Shown one piece after another: positions 16,758 through 26,300 of a DNA stretch of 64,000 nt; the first letter of the stretch is position 1; every line of letters begins with the position of its first letter. The position numbers and the translations under genes were made by a program. The notes beneath the pieces were generated by a model, which had not been told where the DNA came from, searched no databases, and saw only the letters and a program-made list of their open reading frames with translations. The DNA is from Butyricimonas synergistica DSM 23225. GTDB lineage: Bacteria; Bacteroidota; Bacteroidia; Bacteroidales; Marinifilaceae. The stretch lies in NCBI RefSeq assembly GCF_000379665.1, contig NZ_KB903360.1, forward strand, positions 622,175 through 686,174. The letters run 5' to 3'.

Positions 16758-19529
16758 TTATCCGATCACCACGTTCACGATTTTCTTCGGAACGATAATC
16801 ATCTTTTTGATACCTTTGTTATCCAGCCATTTCGTGAATTCGGGAGCGGCTTTCACGGCGGTTTCTATTTCCGCGTTCGTGGCAGTTGCCGGCAGGGCAA
16901 GTTTGAAACGTACTTTGCCGTTGAAGGAAACCGGGTACTCGAACTCGTCCTCCACGAGGAATTTCTCTTCCCATTGGGGGAACGATTCTTTCGTGATGCT
17001 CTGGGTATGTCCTAACAGGCTCCACAATTCTTCCGCCATGTGCGGGGCAAAAGGAGCAAGTGCGATCACGAGCGGTTCGAGGATAGCCCGTTTGTTGCAT
17101 TTCAAGGCGGTCAACTCGTTCGTGCAGATCATGAACGCGGGTACGGACGTGTTGAACGAGAAGTTCTCGATGTCGTATTCCACTTTCTTGATCGTTTTAT
17201 GCAGTACTTTCAACTCTTCCTTGGTCGGGGCTTCATCGCTTATGCGGAAATCCTCGCCGACTTGGAACAAGCGCCAGAATTTACGCAGGAATTTGAATAC
17301 CCCGTCGATACCTTGGGTATCCCACGGTTTGCTAAATTCCAGCGGTCCGAGGAACATCTCGTACAAGCGCAGCGTGTCGGCCCCGTATTCTTCGACGATC
17401 GTGTCGGGGTTCACCACGTTGAACATGGATTTGGACATCTTCTCGATCGCCCAGCCACAGATGTATTTCCCGTTTTCCAGGATAAATTCGGCATCGGCAA
17501 ATTCCGGGCGCCAAGCACGGAAAGCCTCCAGATCCAACACGTCGTTCTTGACAATGTTCACGTCCACGTGTAGTTCCGTGGTCTTGTATTGGTCTTTCAA
17601 TCCCAGGGAAACAAAAGTATTCGTGCCTTGTATCCGGTACACGAAGTTTGAACGTCCCTGGATCATCCCCTGGTTGATCAGTTTCTTGAAAGGCTCTTCC
17701 TCGCTAGCCACGCCGATGTCATGAAGGAACATATTCCAAAAACGGGAATAGATCAAGTGACCGGTGGCGTGCTCGGAACCTCCCAGGTAGAGATCCACGT
17801 TCTGCCAATAGTTGCAAATATCCTTGTCCACCAACGCCTTGTCGTTGTGCGGGTCCATGTAACGCAAGAAGTACGCCGAGGAACCTGCAAAACCGGGCAT
17901 CGTGTTCAATTCCAACGGGTAACCGTCCTCTGTCTTCCAGTTTTTAGCACGACCGAGAGGCGGTTCTCCCGTTTCGGTCGGCAAGTATTTGTCGATTTCC
18001 GGTAATTCCAACGGCAATTTTGACTCGTCGAGCATATAAGGCAGGTTATCCTTGTAGTACACCGGGAACGGTTCGCCCCAGTAACGCTGGCGGCTGAAAA
18101 TGGCATCCCTCAGGCGGTAATTGATTTTGCTTTTCCCGATGCCTCTTTTTTCCACCTCTTGCGCGATATAGGCGATAGCCTCTTTTACTTCCATGCCGTT
18201 GATGATGCCGCTGTTAATTAGCTTGCCGACTTTCGCGTCATACGATCCTTCGGACATATCGTGTCCCTCCCCGTCGTCGATGACGGGAACGATCGGCAGG
18301 TTGAAATGTCGCGCGAAAGCGTAGTCGCGGCTGTCGTGTCCCGGTACTGCCATGATAGCCCCCGTTCCGTAACCGGACAGGACGTATTCACTGATCCATA
18401 CCGGGATCGCTTCGTTCGTGAACGGGTTGATGGCGTATGATCCGGTAAACACTCCCGTTACTTTTTTCACTTCCGTCTGGCGTTCCCGTTCCGTGCGTTT
18501 GGACACGTAATCGAGGTATTCGGCAACGGCATCCGCTTGTTCCGCCATTGTCAACGGTTTCACGTAATCTGACTCGGGAGCCAGTACCATGAAAGAAACC
18601 CCGAAGATGGTATCCGGGCGGGTGGTGAAGATTTCCAGTTTCACGTCAGAGTCCTTCACGTCGAAAACGATGTCGGCTCCTTGCGAGCGACCGATCCAGT
18701 TGCGTTGCACGTCTTTCAGCGAGTCCGACCAGTTCAGTTGCTCCAGCCCGTCCAGCAATCTCTGGGCGTAAGCGGAAACCCGGAGCGACCATTGGCGCAT
18801 TTTCTTTTGCACTACGGGATAGCCTCCCCGTTCGGACAGCCCGTCTTTCACCTCGTCATTGGCGAGTACAGTTCCCAGTTCCGGGCACCAGTTCACCATC
18901 GTGTCCGCCAAGTAAGCGATTCGGTAATTTAGTAATATCTCTTGTTGTTCCTTTTCAGATTTGGATTTCCACTCCTCTGCCGTGAAATGCAGTTCTTCGC
19001 CGCAAGCCACGTTCAGCCCTTCCGTGCCGGTCGTTTCAAATGCTTTTACCAGCTCGCCGATCGGCATCGCTTTTTGTTCGTCATTGCAGAAGAAGCTATT
19101 GAACATCTGAATGAAAGTCCATTGCGTCCACTTGTAATATCCCGGGTCGCAGGTACGGATTTCTCTGTCCCAATCGTACGAGAACCCGATCTTATCCATT
19201 TGCTCCCGGTAACGGTTGATGTTCCGCTCCGTCGTGATTGCGGGGTGTTGCCCCGTCTGTATGGCGTATTGTTCAGCCGGCAGGCCGTAGGCGTCGTATC
19301 CCATGGGATGCAACACGTTGAAACCTTTCAAATGCTTGTAGCGGGAATATATATCGGAAGCGATGTAGCCTAGCGGGTGTCCCACGTGTAGCCCTGCCCC
19401 GGAGGGATAAGGGAACATATCCAGCACGTAGTATTTGGGTTTGGAAGGATCCATTTCAACCCGGTAAGTTTTGTTCTCTTGCCAGTAGCTTTGCCACTTT
19501 TTCTCGACTTCCTTGAAATTGTATTCCAT
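16758..19529 (-). CDS. leuS: Leucyl-tRNA synthetase
   Basis: A class I aminoacyl-tRNA synthetase that charges tRNA-Leu. The HIGH-type motif appears as HVGH in [14 protein letters not shown], the KMSKS loop as [14 protein letters not shown], and the CP1 editing domain carries the TTRPDT motif and [10 protein letters not shown]. The start at 19529 ([13 protein letters not shown]) fits the family; the open frame runs on to 19565 without support. About 923 residues, normal length. A minus-strand -7 box TATCTTTG lies at 19570-19563, giving a short leader. The two long palindromes at 16683 and 19718 flank the gene. Confidence 0.97.
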   Translation of the reverse strand: MEYNFKEVEKKWQSYWQENKTYRVEMDPSKPKYYVLDMFPYPSGAGLHVGHPLGYIASDIYSRYKHLKGFNVLHPMGYDAYGLPAEQYAIQTGQHPAITTERNINRYREQMDKIGFSYDWDREIRTCDPGYYKWTQWTFIQMFNSFFCNDEQKAMPIGELVKAFETTGTEGLNVACGEELHFTAEEWKSKSEKEQQEILLNYRIAYLADTMVNWCPELGTVLANDEVKDGLSERGGYPVVQKKMRQWSLRVSAYAQRLLDGLEQLNWSDSLKDVQRNWIGRSQGADIVFDVKDSDVKLEIFTTRPDTIFGVSFMVLAPESDYVKPLTMAEQADAVAEYLDYVSKRTERERQTEVKKVTGVFTGSYAINPFTNEAIPVWISEYVLSGYGTGAIMAVPGHDSRDYAFARHFNLPIVPVIDDGEGHDMSEGSYDAKVGKLINSGIINGMEVKEAIAYIAQEVEKRGIGKSKINYRLRDAIFSRQRYWGEPFPVYYKDNLPYMLDESKLPLELPEIDKYLPTETGEPPLGRAKNWKTEDGYPLELNTMPGFAGSSAYFLRYMDPHNDKALVDKDICNYWQNVDLYLGGSEHATGHLIYSRFWNMFLHDIGVASEEEPFKKLINQGMIQGRSNFVYRIQGTNTFVSLGLKDQYKTTELHVDVNIVKNDVLDLEAFRAWRPEFADAEFILENGKYICGWAIEKMSKSMFNVVNPDTIVEEYGADTLRLYEMFLGPLEFSKPWDTQGIDGVFKFLRKFWRLFQVGEDFRISDEAPTKEELKVLHKTIKKVEYDIENFSFNTSVPAFMICTNELTALKCNKRAILEPLVIALAPFAPHMAEELWSLLGHTQSITKESFPQWEEKFLVEDEFEYPVSFNGKVRFKLALPATATNAEIETAVKAAPEFTKWLDNKGIKKMIIVPKKIVNVVIG

Positions 19530-19717
19530 GTTATTCCTTATTTTAGTTCTCGTAATGAACGGCAAAGATATAAAAAAATTGCGCTATTTTATCATTCAAA
19601 TAGATAGGCGAATTTTTCAGAGAGTATCATATCGTGATTAGGTGAAGTCTATAATCAATTACGGAATATTCCCGTTTTAATTCCGGTATATTAGTGTAAA
19701 ATGAGCTATTGATATTT

Positions 19718-19773
19718 TGTAGATTCGCTGTAGCAACGCTGTATATGTACAGCGTTGCTACAGCGAATCTACA
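19718..19773. repeat. 26-bp perfect palindrome with partial direct repeat
   Basis: Arms 19718-19743 and 19748-19773 are perfect reverse complements with loop TATG. The arm end GAATCTACAG (19765-19774) is repeated at 19776-19785 with an 11-base period. It lies in the 417-base gap between leuS and hmuY. The only other feature seen in that gap is the hmuY promoter. Confidence 0.85.
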
Positions 19774-19910
19774 GGGAATCTACAGCGTTTCTCACGGAAT
19801 TGAACCGGAAGTAAACCTTGATTGAAATGGTATTCTTGCTTGTTCTCGGTAGTACTTGGACGATACCCGATATAGATGACAGGAAGTACGTTTTTTCATC
19901 ATTTTTAGGG

Positions 19911-19942
19911 ATTGTATGGGGGTGATCGCCGTTCTAATTTTG
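19911..19942 (+). promoter_or_regulatory. Promoter of the hmu operon
   Basis: ATTG at 19911-19914 and TAATTTTG at 19935-19942 with a 20-base spacer, about 40 bases upstream of the hmuY start. No clear Fur-type palindrome was recognised by eye. Confidence 0.65.
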
Positions 19943-19981
19943 TGGCGTTAAATAGTCTGTTAAACTAAAATTTTAAATATA

Positions 19982-20989
19982 ATGAAAAAGATGAATCAGT
20001 TTATTGCGTGGGGGCTGATGGTTTGTGCGGTTTGTTTTACGGCTTGTTCTGATGATGACAATGGTGATTCCTGGGACGGAAATTCTGTTGTGGTGAATGC
20101 AGCTGCTTATGAGTCATGGACTTATTTTGATTTTGAAACGGGTATGTCGAAGACATTGAACGTGAAATCACAGGAAGGTGGAGTTGCCGGGATGTATGAG
20201 GGAGATTTGGTGATTCCCAGAGTGGGAACGACGGAGAACGTGAAAGTAATTATTTCAACGGTTTCTAAAGATACGGTGTTAATTTCCATGGATACGATAG
20301 AACTTGCTATGAGTGGTTCGTCCGCATCGAAATTTGTTTTTTCTGCGAAAGCGAAAGTGGAAGAAGGAAGTGCCCAGTGGGTGTTGACAGGAGCGCCGAC
20401 AGAGATCGAAAGTGGGGGCGTTATATTGGAAAATGTGTCTTTTAGTGGGACGATAGGAAAAGAAGAAGGTACGCAAGCGGTGCTTACGGTTAGTTTTCAA
20501 CCGAAAGGAATGCCTTTTGCCCTCTCCGGGACTTATACGGCAACGGTTGGGGACAATAAGACCTACGTGTTGGATGGTGATGAGATTTCTTTTGACTGGG
20601 ATATTGCGTTCCACAAATATGATATTAAGACCAATGGCGGGGCTGCCGTGAAGTTGAACACGACGGATCTGGTTTCCGTGACTGCGGCTTCAATTACCGG
20701 GATGGATTTTACGGTTGACACGGACGACCATCAAGTAATGGTGGATATGTCGAAGATGCAACAGGGGTTCGTGGGATATCAATCCACGAAGTTGAACGAG
20801 GTGTTGTGTGGCTGGGTGACAGCTACACCCACGGGTTCAATGCCCCCGTATACTTACGAATTGAATCGTAATGTGTTCGTGGTGAAGACGGCTGATGGGG
20901 AATATGCCAAGATCAGATTCACGGATTATTCTAACGATGACGATAAGACGGTTTATGCGGCTTTTGATTACGAATTTCCTCTAAAATAA
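19982..20989 (+). CDS. hmuY: HmuY-type heme-binding lipoprotein with inserted beta domain
   Basis: A surface lipoprotein (lipobox FTAC, Cys22) that captures heme and passes it to the TonB receptor encoded next. The HmuY fold is seen in two blocks: AYESWTYFDFETG (about 42-54) and WDIAFHKYDIKTNGG (206-220), continuing to FVVKTADGEYAKIRFTDY. Between them, residues ~61-195 hold extra sequence (YEGDLVIPRVGTTENVKVIIS to GTYTATV) resembling a calycin-like beta barrel. This explains 335 residues against about 215 in Porphyromonas HmuY. The heme ligands cannot be assigned by eye. First gene of the hmu operon, separated from hmuR by an attenuator-like hairpin. Confidence 0.85.
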   Translation: MKKMNQFIAWGLMVCAVCFTACSDDDNGDSWDGNSVVVNAAAYESWTYFDFETGMSKTLNVKSQEGGVAGMYEGDLVIPRVGTTENVKVIISTVSKDTVLISMDTIELAMSGSSASKFVFSAKAKVEEGSAQWVLTGAPTEIESGGVILENVSFSGTIGKEEGTQAVLTVSFQPKGMPFALSGTYTATVGDNKTYVLDGDEISFDWDIAFHKYDIKTNGGAAVKLNTTDLVSVTAASITGMDFTVDTDDHQVMVDMSKMQQGFVGYQSTKLNEVLCGWVTATPTGSMPPYTYELNRNVFVVKTADGEYAKIRFTDYSNDDDKTVYAAFDYEFPLK

Positions 20990-21008
20990 TTTTTGTTCAT
21001 GATTCATT

Positions 21009-21046
21009 AACCGTAAGGGAGAAGTTGATCTTCCCTTACGGTTTTT
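21009..21046 (+). terminator. Attenuator-like terminator between hmuY and hmuR
   Basis: A 12-bp stem (AACCGTAAGGGA 21009-21020 with TCCCTTACGGTT 21032-21043) followed by a five-T run. It lies inside the operon, so partial termination would make hmuY transcripts more abundant than hmuRSTUV. Confidence 0.75.
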
Positions 21047-21064
21047 GCCGTAAAGTGGAAATAG

Positions 21065-23299
21065 ATGAAAAACGGATTATTATTATTGTTTTTGATGTTT
21101 TGGTCGTTGCCGTGTTTGTTCGCGGACGAGAATGCAAATGAGGCTCCTTCCGTTGAAGTGAAGGGAGTCGTGACGGACGAGAAAGGCGAACCATTGGCGG
21201 GAGCCTCCGTGTGGGTGAAGGGGACTGTCGTGGGGGCGGGAACGAATGCAAAGGGGGAGTTTTCATTAAAATTATCCTCGAAGAAGAAATGTGTATTGCG
21301 GGTTAGTTTCATGGGGTACACCCCGCGGGAACAGGAGGTGACGCCGGGAGTGGACAGTTTGTTCCGCTTCACGTTGAAGCCGACGGATAATTCTTTGAAT
21401 GAGGTGGTAATCACGGGAACCCGCACGATGAAGCCGTTGAAGGATGTGCCCGTGCTTACTCGTGTGATCTCGCGAGAGGATATCGCGCAGATCAATCCAT
21501 TGGATTTTCAGAGTTTATTGGAATACGAGATGCCGGGATTGCAATTCGGGTTGGCGCACGGTTCGGGTTTGCCGGAATTGAAATTTCAAGGATCTGCGGG
21601 GGGGTACGTGTTGTTCTTGATGGACGGGGAACGTATCGCCGGGGAAGGTTCCAGTAATAATATCGATTATACTTTAATCGATATGGATAATGTGGAGCGG
21701 ATTGAGGTGGTGAAAGGTCCGATGTCTACTTTGTACGGTTCGCAGGCGATGGGCGGGGTGGTGAATATTATCACGAAGGATGCCAATCGTCCTTTCACGG
21801 GGAATGTATCCGCCCGTTACGGCACGAACGACGAGAGCAAGTATTCTTTATCCCTGGGGACAAAGCAGGGGAGGTTCTCGTCATTGACGTCGTTTTCTTA
21901 TCGTACACGGGATGCCTACGCGCTGAAGGATAAAGAGGGACAAGTGGCGTACACGCATTACGTGGATTCGCATGGGCAGGATTCCGTGGTTACGGATACT
22001 TCGTCAACGGGAATAACGAGCGTGAAGGGATTCGAGATCTGGCAGGTGAACCAGAAGTTGAGTTTCACGTTTAACGAGCAATTCCGGGTGTCGCTGAATG
22101 GTACTTATTATAATAATCACGTGCTTGAGTATAAGCAAGGTAAGGTGCAGGACGTGTTCTCTACCTATACTATTAACCCGCGGGTGTATTACGCTATCAG
22201 TGACGATCATATCTTGGATTTCTCGTACGTGACGGAGAATTACGAGAAGAAAGAAGATAATTCTAAAAGAGTGAAGAAGGTGTTCGGTGATTTGACGAAT
22301 ACCGTGCGGTTGAATTACACGGGGTATTTACACGAGAAACACACGTTGACCGCCGGTATCGAGGTGAACACGCAAAATTTGCAACATTACTGGTTTGATA
22401 ATGGGTCGGGCAAGAAGTTCGATGCCCAGATGTACGTGATGTATTTGCAGGAAGATTTCAGGGTGAGCGATAAGTTCAGTATCCTGGCGGGAGTGCGTGG
22501 GGATTACCATTCAAAATATGATTTCCATGCCAGCCCGAAGATTTCCCTGATGTATAAGTTCGGGGTGTTGACAGCCCGGGGTGGTTACGGGATGGGATTC
22601 CGTATACCCTCGTTGAAAGAGTTGTATAGCGAGTATGATATGGGGGGTAACGGTTGGTTTATGATTCTTGGTAACGAGGATTTGGAACCGGAAATCAGCC
22701 ACCAGGGTACGTTATCCCTGGAGGTGACAAAGGGGATTTTTAACGGTTCCGTGTCGGGGTATTATACCCGGTATTTTGACGAAATCGCCTTGGGGACGGC
22801 TCCTGACGGGGAAAATCAACAGTATTATAATGCGGACGATGCGACACGGACGGGTGTGGACGTGATGGCGCAATTCCGTTTTAAGAACGGGTTGATGTTG
22901 AAAGGAGCTTACGCGTATATTGATGCGCATTCCGAGGTGGATGGTTATAACACGGCGAGCGACCGCCCGCATAGCGTGACGTTCACGGCGAATTACTCCA
23001 AGACGTTCGGGAAGGTCACTTTGTCGGCGGCGGTGAACGGGCGGTGGATGTCGTCGGTGGAAACGTGGTACAAGAATAGCGCGGGAGGTTACGTGCGGAA
23101 TAAGTATGACGGCCGGACGTTCTGCACGTTGAATCTCGGGGCTCGTTTCCCGAGGGGAATACGTTTTACCGCGGGTGTTGACAACTTGTTTGATTTCAGG
23201 GATAAGAACGTGACGGCAGATCAGTCGGTGATCCCGCAACGGGGAATCGGAGTGATCGGGACGTTGTCCGTGAATTTGGCGGATTTATTTAAATTATAA
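21065..23299 (+). CDS. hmuR: TonB-dependent heme receptor HmuR
   Basis: A 744-residue outer-membrane receptor. Signal peptide to about residue 20, a carboxypeptidase-regulatory-like domain (VKGVVTDEKGEPLAGASVWVKG, about 31-112), a plug domain (VVITGTRTMKPLKDVPVLTRVI to VNIITKD), then a 22-strand barrel ending in a terminal strand with aromatic/hydrophobic alternation. It imports heme into the periplasm with energy from TonB. Placed between hmuY and hmuS exactly as in Porphyromonas gingivalis hmuYRSTUV. The distance to hmuS is 20 bases. Confidence 0.92.
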   Translation: MKNGLLLLFLMFWSLPCLFADENANEAPSVEVKGVVTDEKGEPLAGASVWVKGTVVGAGTNAKGEFSLKLSSKKKCVLRVSFMGYTPREQEVTPGVDSLFRFTLKPTDNSLNEVVITGTRTMKPLKDVPVLTRVISREDIAQINPLDFQSLLEYEMPGLQFGLAHGSGLPELKFQGSAGGYVLFLMDGERIAGEGSSNNIDYTLIDMDNVERIEVVKGPMSTLYGSQAMGGVVNIITKDANRPFTGNVSARYGTNDESKYSLSLGTKQGRFSSLTSFSYRTRDAYALKDKEGQVAYTHYVDSHGQDSVVTDTSSTGITSVKGFEIWQVNQKLSFTFNEQFRVSLNGTYYNNHVLEYKQGKVQDVFSTYTINPRVYYAISDDHILDFSYVTENYEKKEDNSKRVKKVFGDLTNTVRLNYTGYLHEKHTLTAGIEVNTQNLQHYWFDNGSGKKFDAQMYVMYLQEDFRVSDKFSILAGVRGDYHSKYDFHASPKISLMYKFGVLTARGGYGMGFRIPSLKELYSEYDMGGNGWFMILGNEDLEPEISHQGTLSLEVTKGIFNGSVSGYYTRYFDEIALGTAPDGENQQYYNADDATRTGVDVMAQFRFKNGLMLKGAYAYIDAHSEVDGYNTASDRPHSVTFTANYSKTFGKVTLSAAVNGRWMSSVETWYKNSAGGYVRNKYDGRTFCTLNLGARFPRGIRFTAGVDNLFDFRDKNVTADQSVIPQRGIGVIGTLSVNLADLFKL

Positions 23300-23319
23300 T
23301 CGATAAAAAAAGAAGACTG

Positions 23320-26300
23320 ATGAAAAAGAAATGGCTTGCGTTAGGTTGTCTTTTGATCGTGATCTTGTTGGGTGTGTGGGGGTATAATACATGGTTCGGA
23401 ACCACCAGGATCGCGTTCGTGAATTTCCAAACGATGACGATGGGAGGCATCGCGAAGGCGAATGACAACTCGTTTATTAAATTGCAGGAAGTTCCTGTGG
23501 AGGAATTGGGACGGTTGTCCGGTTTCGATATGGTGTTCGTGAACGGGATGGGGTTGCGCGTCGTGGAGGAGCAGCGGCAGCAGATACAAAGGGCAGCGGA
23601 CAAGGGTGTTCCGGTGTACACGTCGATGGCAACGAACCCGGCGAATAATATATGCACGATCGATTCGGTCGATCAAGTGGCTATACGGGCTTACTTGGGT
23701 AGCGGGGGAAGACGGAATTACCGGAATATGTTGAATTATATCCGGAAGAATATCGACAGGAAGAAGATGTCGGTTGACGAACCGGAGGCACCGATCGAGA
23801 GAGCTTCGGATATCCTGTATCATGCTGATGTGGATAAGCCCGGGGATGAACTGGATTTCGTGTCTGTCGGGGAGTACGAGGGATATTTGAAAAGCAGGAA
23901 GTTGTACAAGCAGGGTGCGAAGAAGATCGTGGTGACGGGGCAGATGGCTGATGCCACGGGATTGATCGATACGTTGGAACGGGTGGGGTATAATGTTTAC
24001 CCGATCCTGTCGCTCCGGCGTTTGCTTGATTTCGTGCGGGAGATCAGTCCGGATGCTATTATCAATATGGCGCACGGTCGGCTGGGCGATGGTATGGTGG
24101 ACTATTTGAAGGAACGTGATATTTTGCTGTTTTCGCCACTGACTGTGAATGGTTTGGTGGAGGAATGGGAACGTGACCCGATGGGGATGTCCGGTGGTTT
24201 TATGTCCCAGAGTATCGTGACCCCGGAGATAGACGGGGCTATCCGCACGTCGGCTCTTTTTGCACAATATCAGGATGAGGAAGGGTTGCGGCATTCCTTC
24301 GCGGTGCCTTCCCGTCTGAAGACATACGTGGAGAATATACAAAGGACGCTCGCGCTGAAGGAGAAGCCGAATAGCGAGAAACGGGTGGTGATTTATTACT
24401 ACAAGGGTCCGGGACAGAGCGCCATGAGCGCGGCGGGGATGGAAGTTGTGCCCTCGTTGTATAATCTGTTGAAGAAGATGAAGGAGGAGGGCTACCGGGT
24501 GGATGGCCTTCCGGCGAGTTCCAAGGAGTTGGAGAAGATCATTATGGCGGAAGGAGCCGTGTACGGGACTTACGCGGACGGCGCGGTAGATCGCTTTTTG
24601 AAGGAGAGCCACCCTTTGTTGGTGTCCAAGGAAGAGTACGAGAGTTGGGTGAAGCAGGGGTTGCGCCCGGAGAAGTATGCCGAGGTGGTTGCCGCTTTCG
24701 GGGAGTTCCCGGGGGAGTACATGAGCACTGCCGACGGTAAACTGGGAATATCCCGGATTCAATTCGGCAACGTGGTGATTATGCCGCAACCCGCGGCGGG
24801 CGGTGGTGACAATGCTTTTCAGATCGTGCACGGGACGGACGAGGCGCCTCCGCATGTTTATGTTGCCGCTTACTTGTGGATGCAGTACGGTTTCAAGGCG
24901 GATGCCATGATTCATTTCGGCACGCACGGGAGTTTGGAGTTTACGCCCAAGAAGCAGGCGGCGTTGTGCGATTTGGATTGGGCGGATCGACTGGTGGGCA
25001 GCGTACCTCACTTCTACATCTATTCCATTGGCGACGTGGGCGAGGGCATGATAGCCAAACGCCGGGGATACGGGGTGTTGCAGTCCTATTTGACTCCGCC
25101 GTTTATGGAGAGTAACGTGCGGGGTATTTACCGGAATCTGACGGAAAAGATAAAGATATATAACCAGAAGTTGTACCCGGAGAAGGGGGATGCCAACCCG
25201 AAGGAGGTGGAGAAGGCTTCGCTGGCGGTGAAGGAGTTGGCGGTTTCGCTGGGAATGCACCGGGAGTTGGGGTTGGATAGCGTGTTGACGGAGCCTTACA
25301 CGGAAGAGGAACTTTTGAAGATAGAGAATTTTGCCGACGAGTTGGCGGCAGAGAAGATCACCGGGCAGTTGTACACGATGGGAGTCCCTTACGAGGCAGC
25401 CCGGATTGAGTCGTCCGTCTACTCGATGGCGACAGACCCGATTGCTTACGGGTTGTACGGGTTGGATCGGTTGCGGGGAAAGGCGGATGCCGGAGTGTTG
25501 AAGCGGAAGACTATTTTTACCGATCGTTATTTAGACCCGGCGAAGAGGCTGGTGGAAAGATTGTTGAACGGCAGGGAGAAGGCGGATGATGATTTTATTT
25601 GCCGTGTGGCGGGAATCACGAGAGAAGAATTGGCTCAAGCCCGTGAGATAGACGCAGACCGGAATGCCCCGAAGGGGATGATGGCTATGATGATGGCTGC
25701 TGCCACGAAACAACCGGCGGTGAGGACGGAGCAGAAGGAAGAGGGGATGTCGGGTATGATGAAAAATATGATGAAGCAGATGGGGAAGGGCAAGACGCCC
25801 GAGGAAGCGTTGGCTATGGCGGAGAAGATGGGAATGCCCAAGGAAGCGATCGAGAAGGTGAAGGCTTCAATGGCGAAATCGAAAGAGGGGGAGCAGGATA
25901 TGGGAGCCGCGATGAAGGGGAAGATGGGCGAGATGGCGAAAGGCAAGTCGCCCGAGGAGATGATGAAGATGGCGGAAAAGATGGGAATGCCTAAGGAAGC
26001 GATCGAGAAGGTAAAAGCCTCGATGACGAAGTCGGGAGAGGAGAAGACGGATATGGGTGCGATGATGAAAGCGATGATGGGGAAGAAGTCGAAGGAGTAC
26101 TCGAAAGAAGTGGTGAATAAGGCTTTGGCGATCATGGAAGTGGAACGGACATTGAAAAACGTGACGAATTATAAGCGGGCATTACAGGAGAGTCCTGCCG
26201 CTGAGTTGCAGTCGTTGATCCATTCGCTGAATGGCGGATACACGGCTCCTTCGCCGGGAGGTGATCCTATCGTGAACCCGAATACGTTGCCGACGGGACG

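Noticed and set aside
16678-17724. 348-codon plus-strand frame antisense to leuS
   Set aside because: LeuS on the other strand has all synthetase motifs; the antisense frame is a shadow of its codon bias.
23341-25260. 639-codon minus-strand frame antisense to hmuS
   Set aside because: His/Arg/Leu-rich shadow of the GC-richer hmuS coding strand; no family features.
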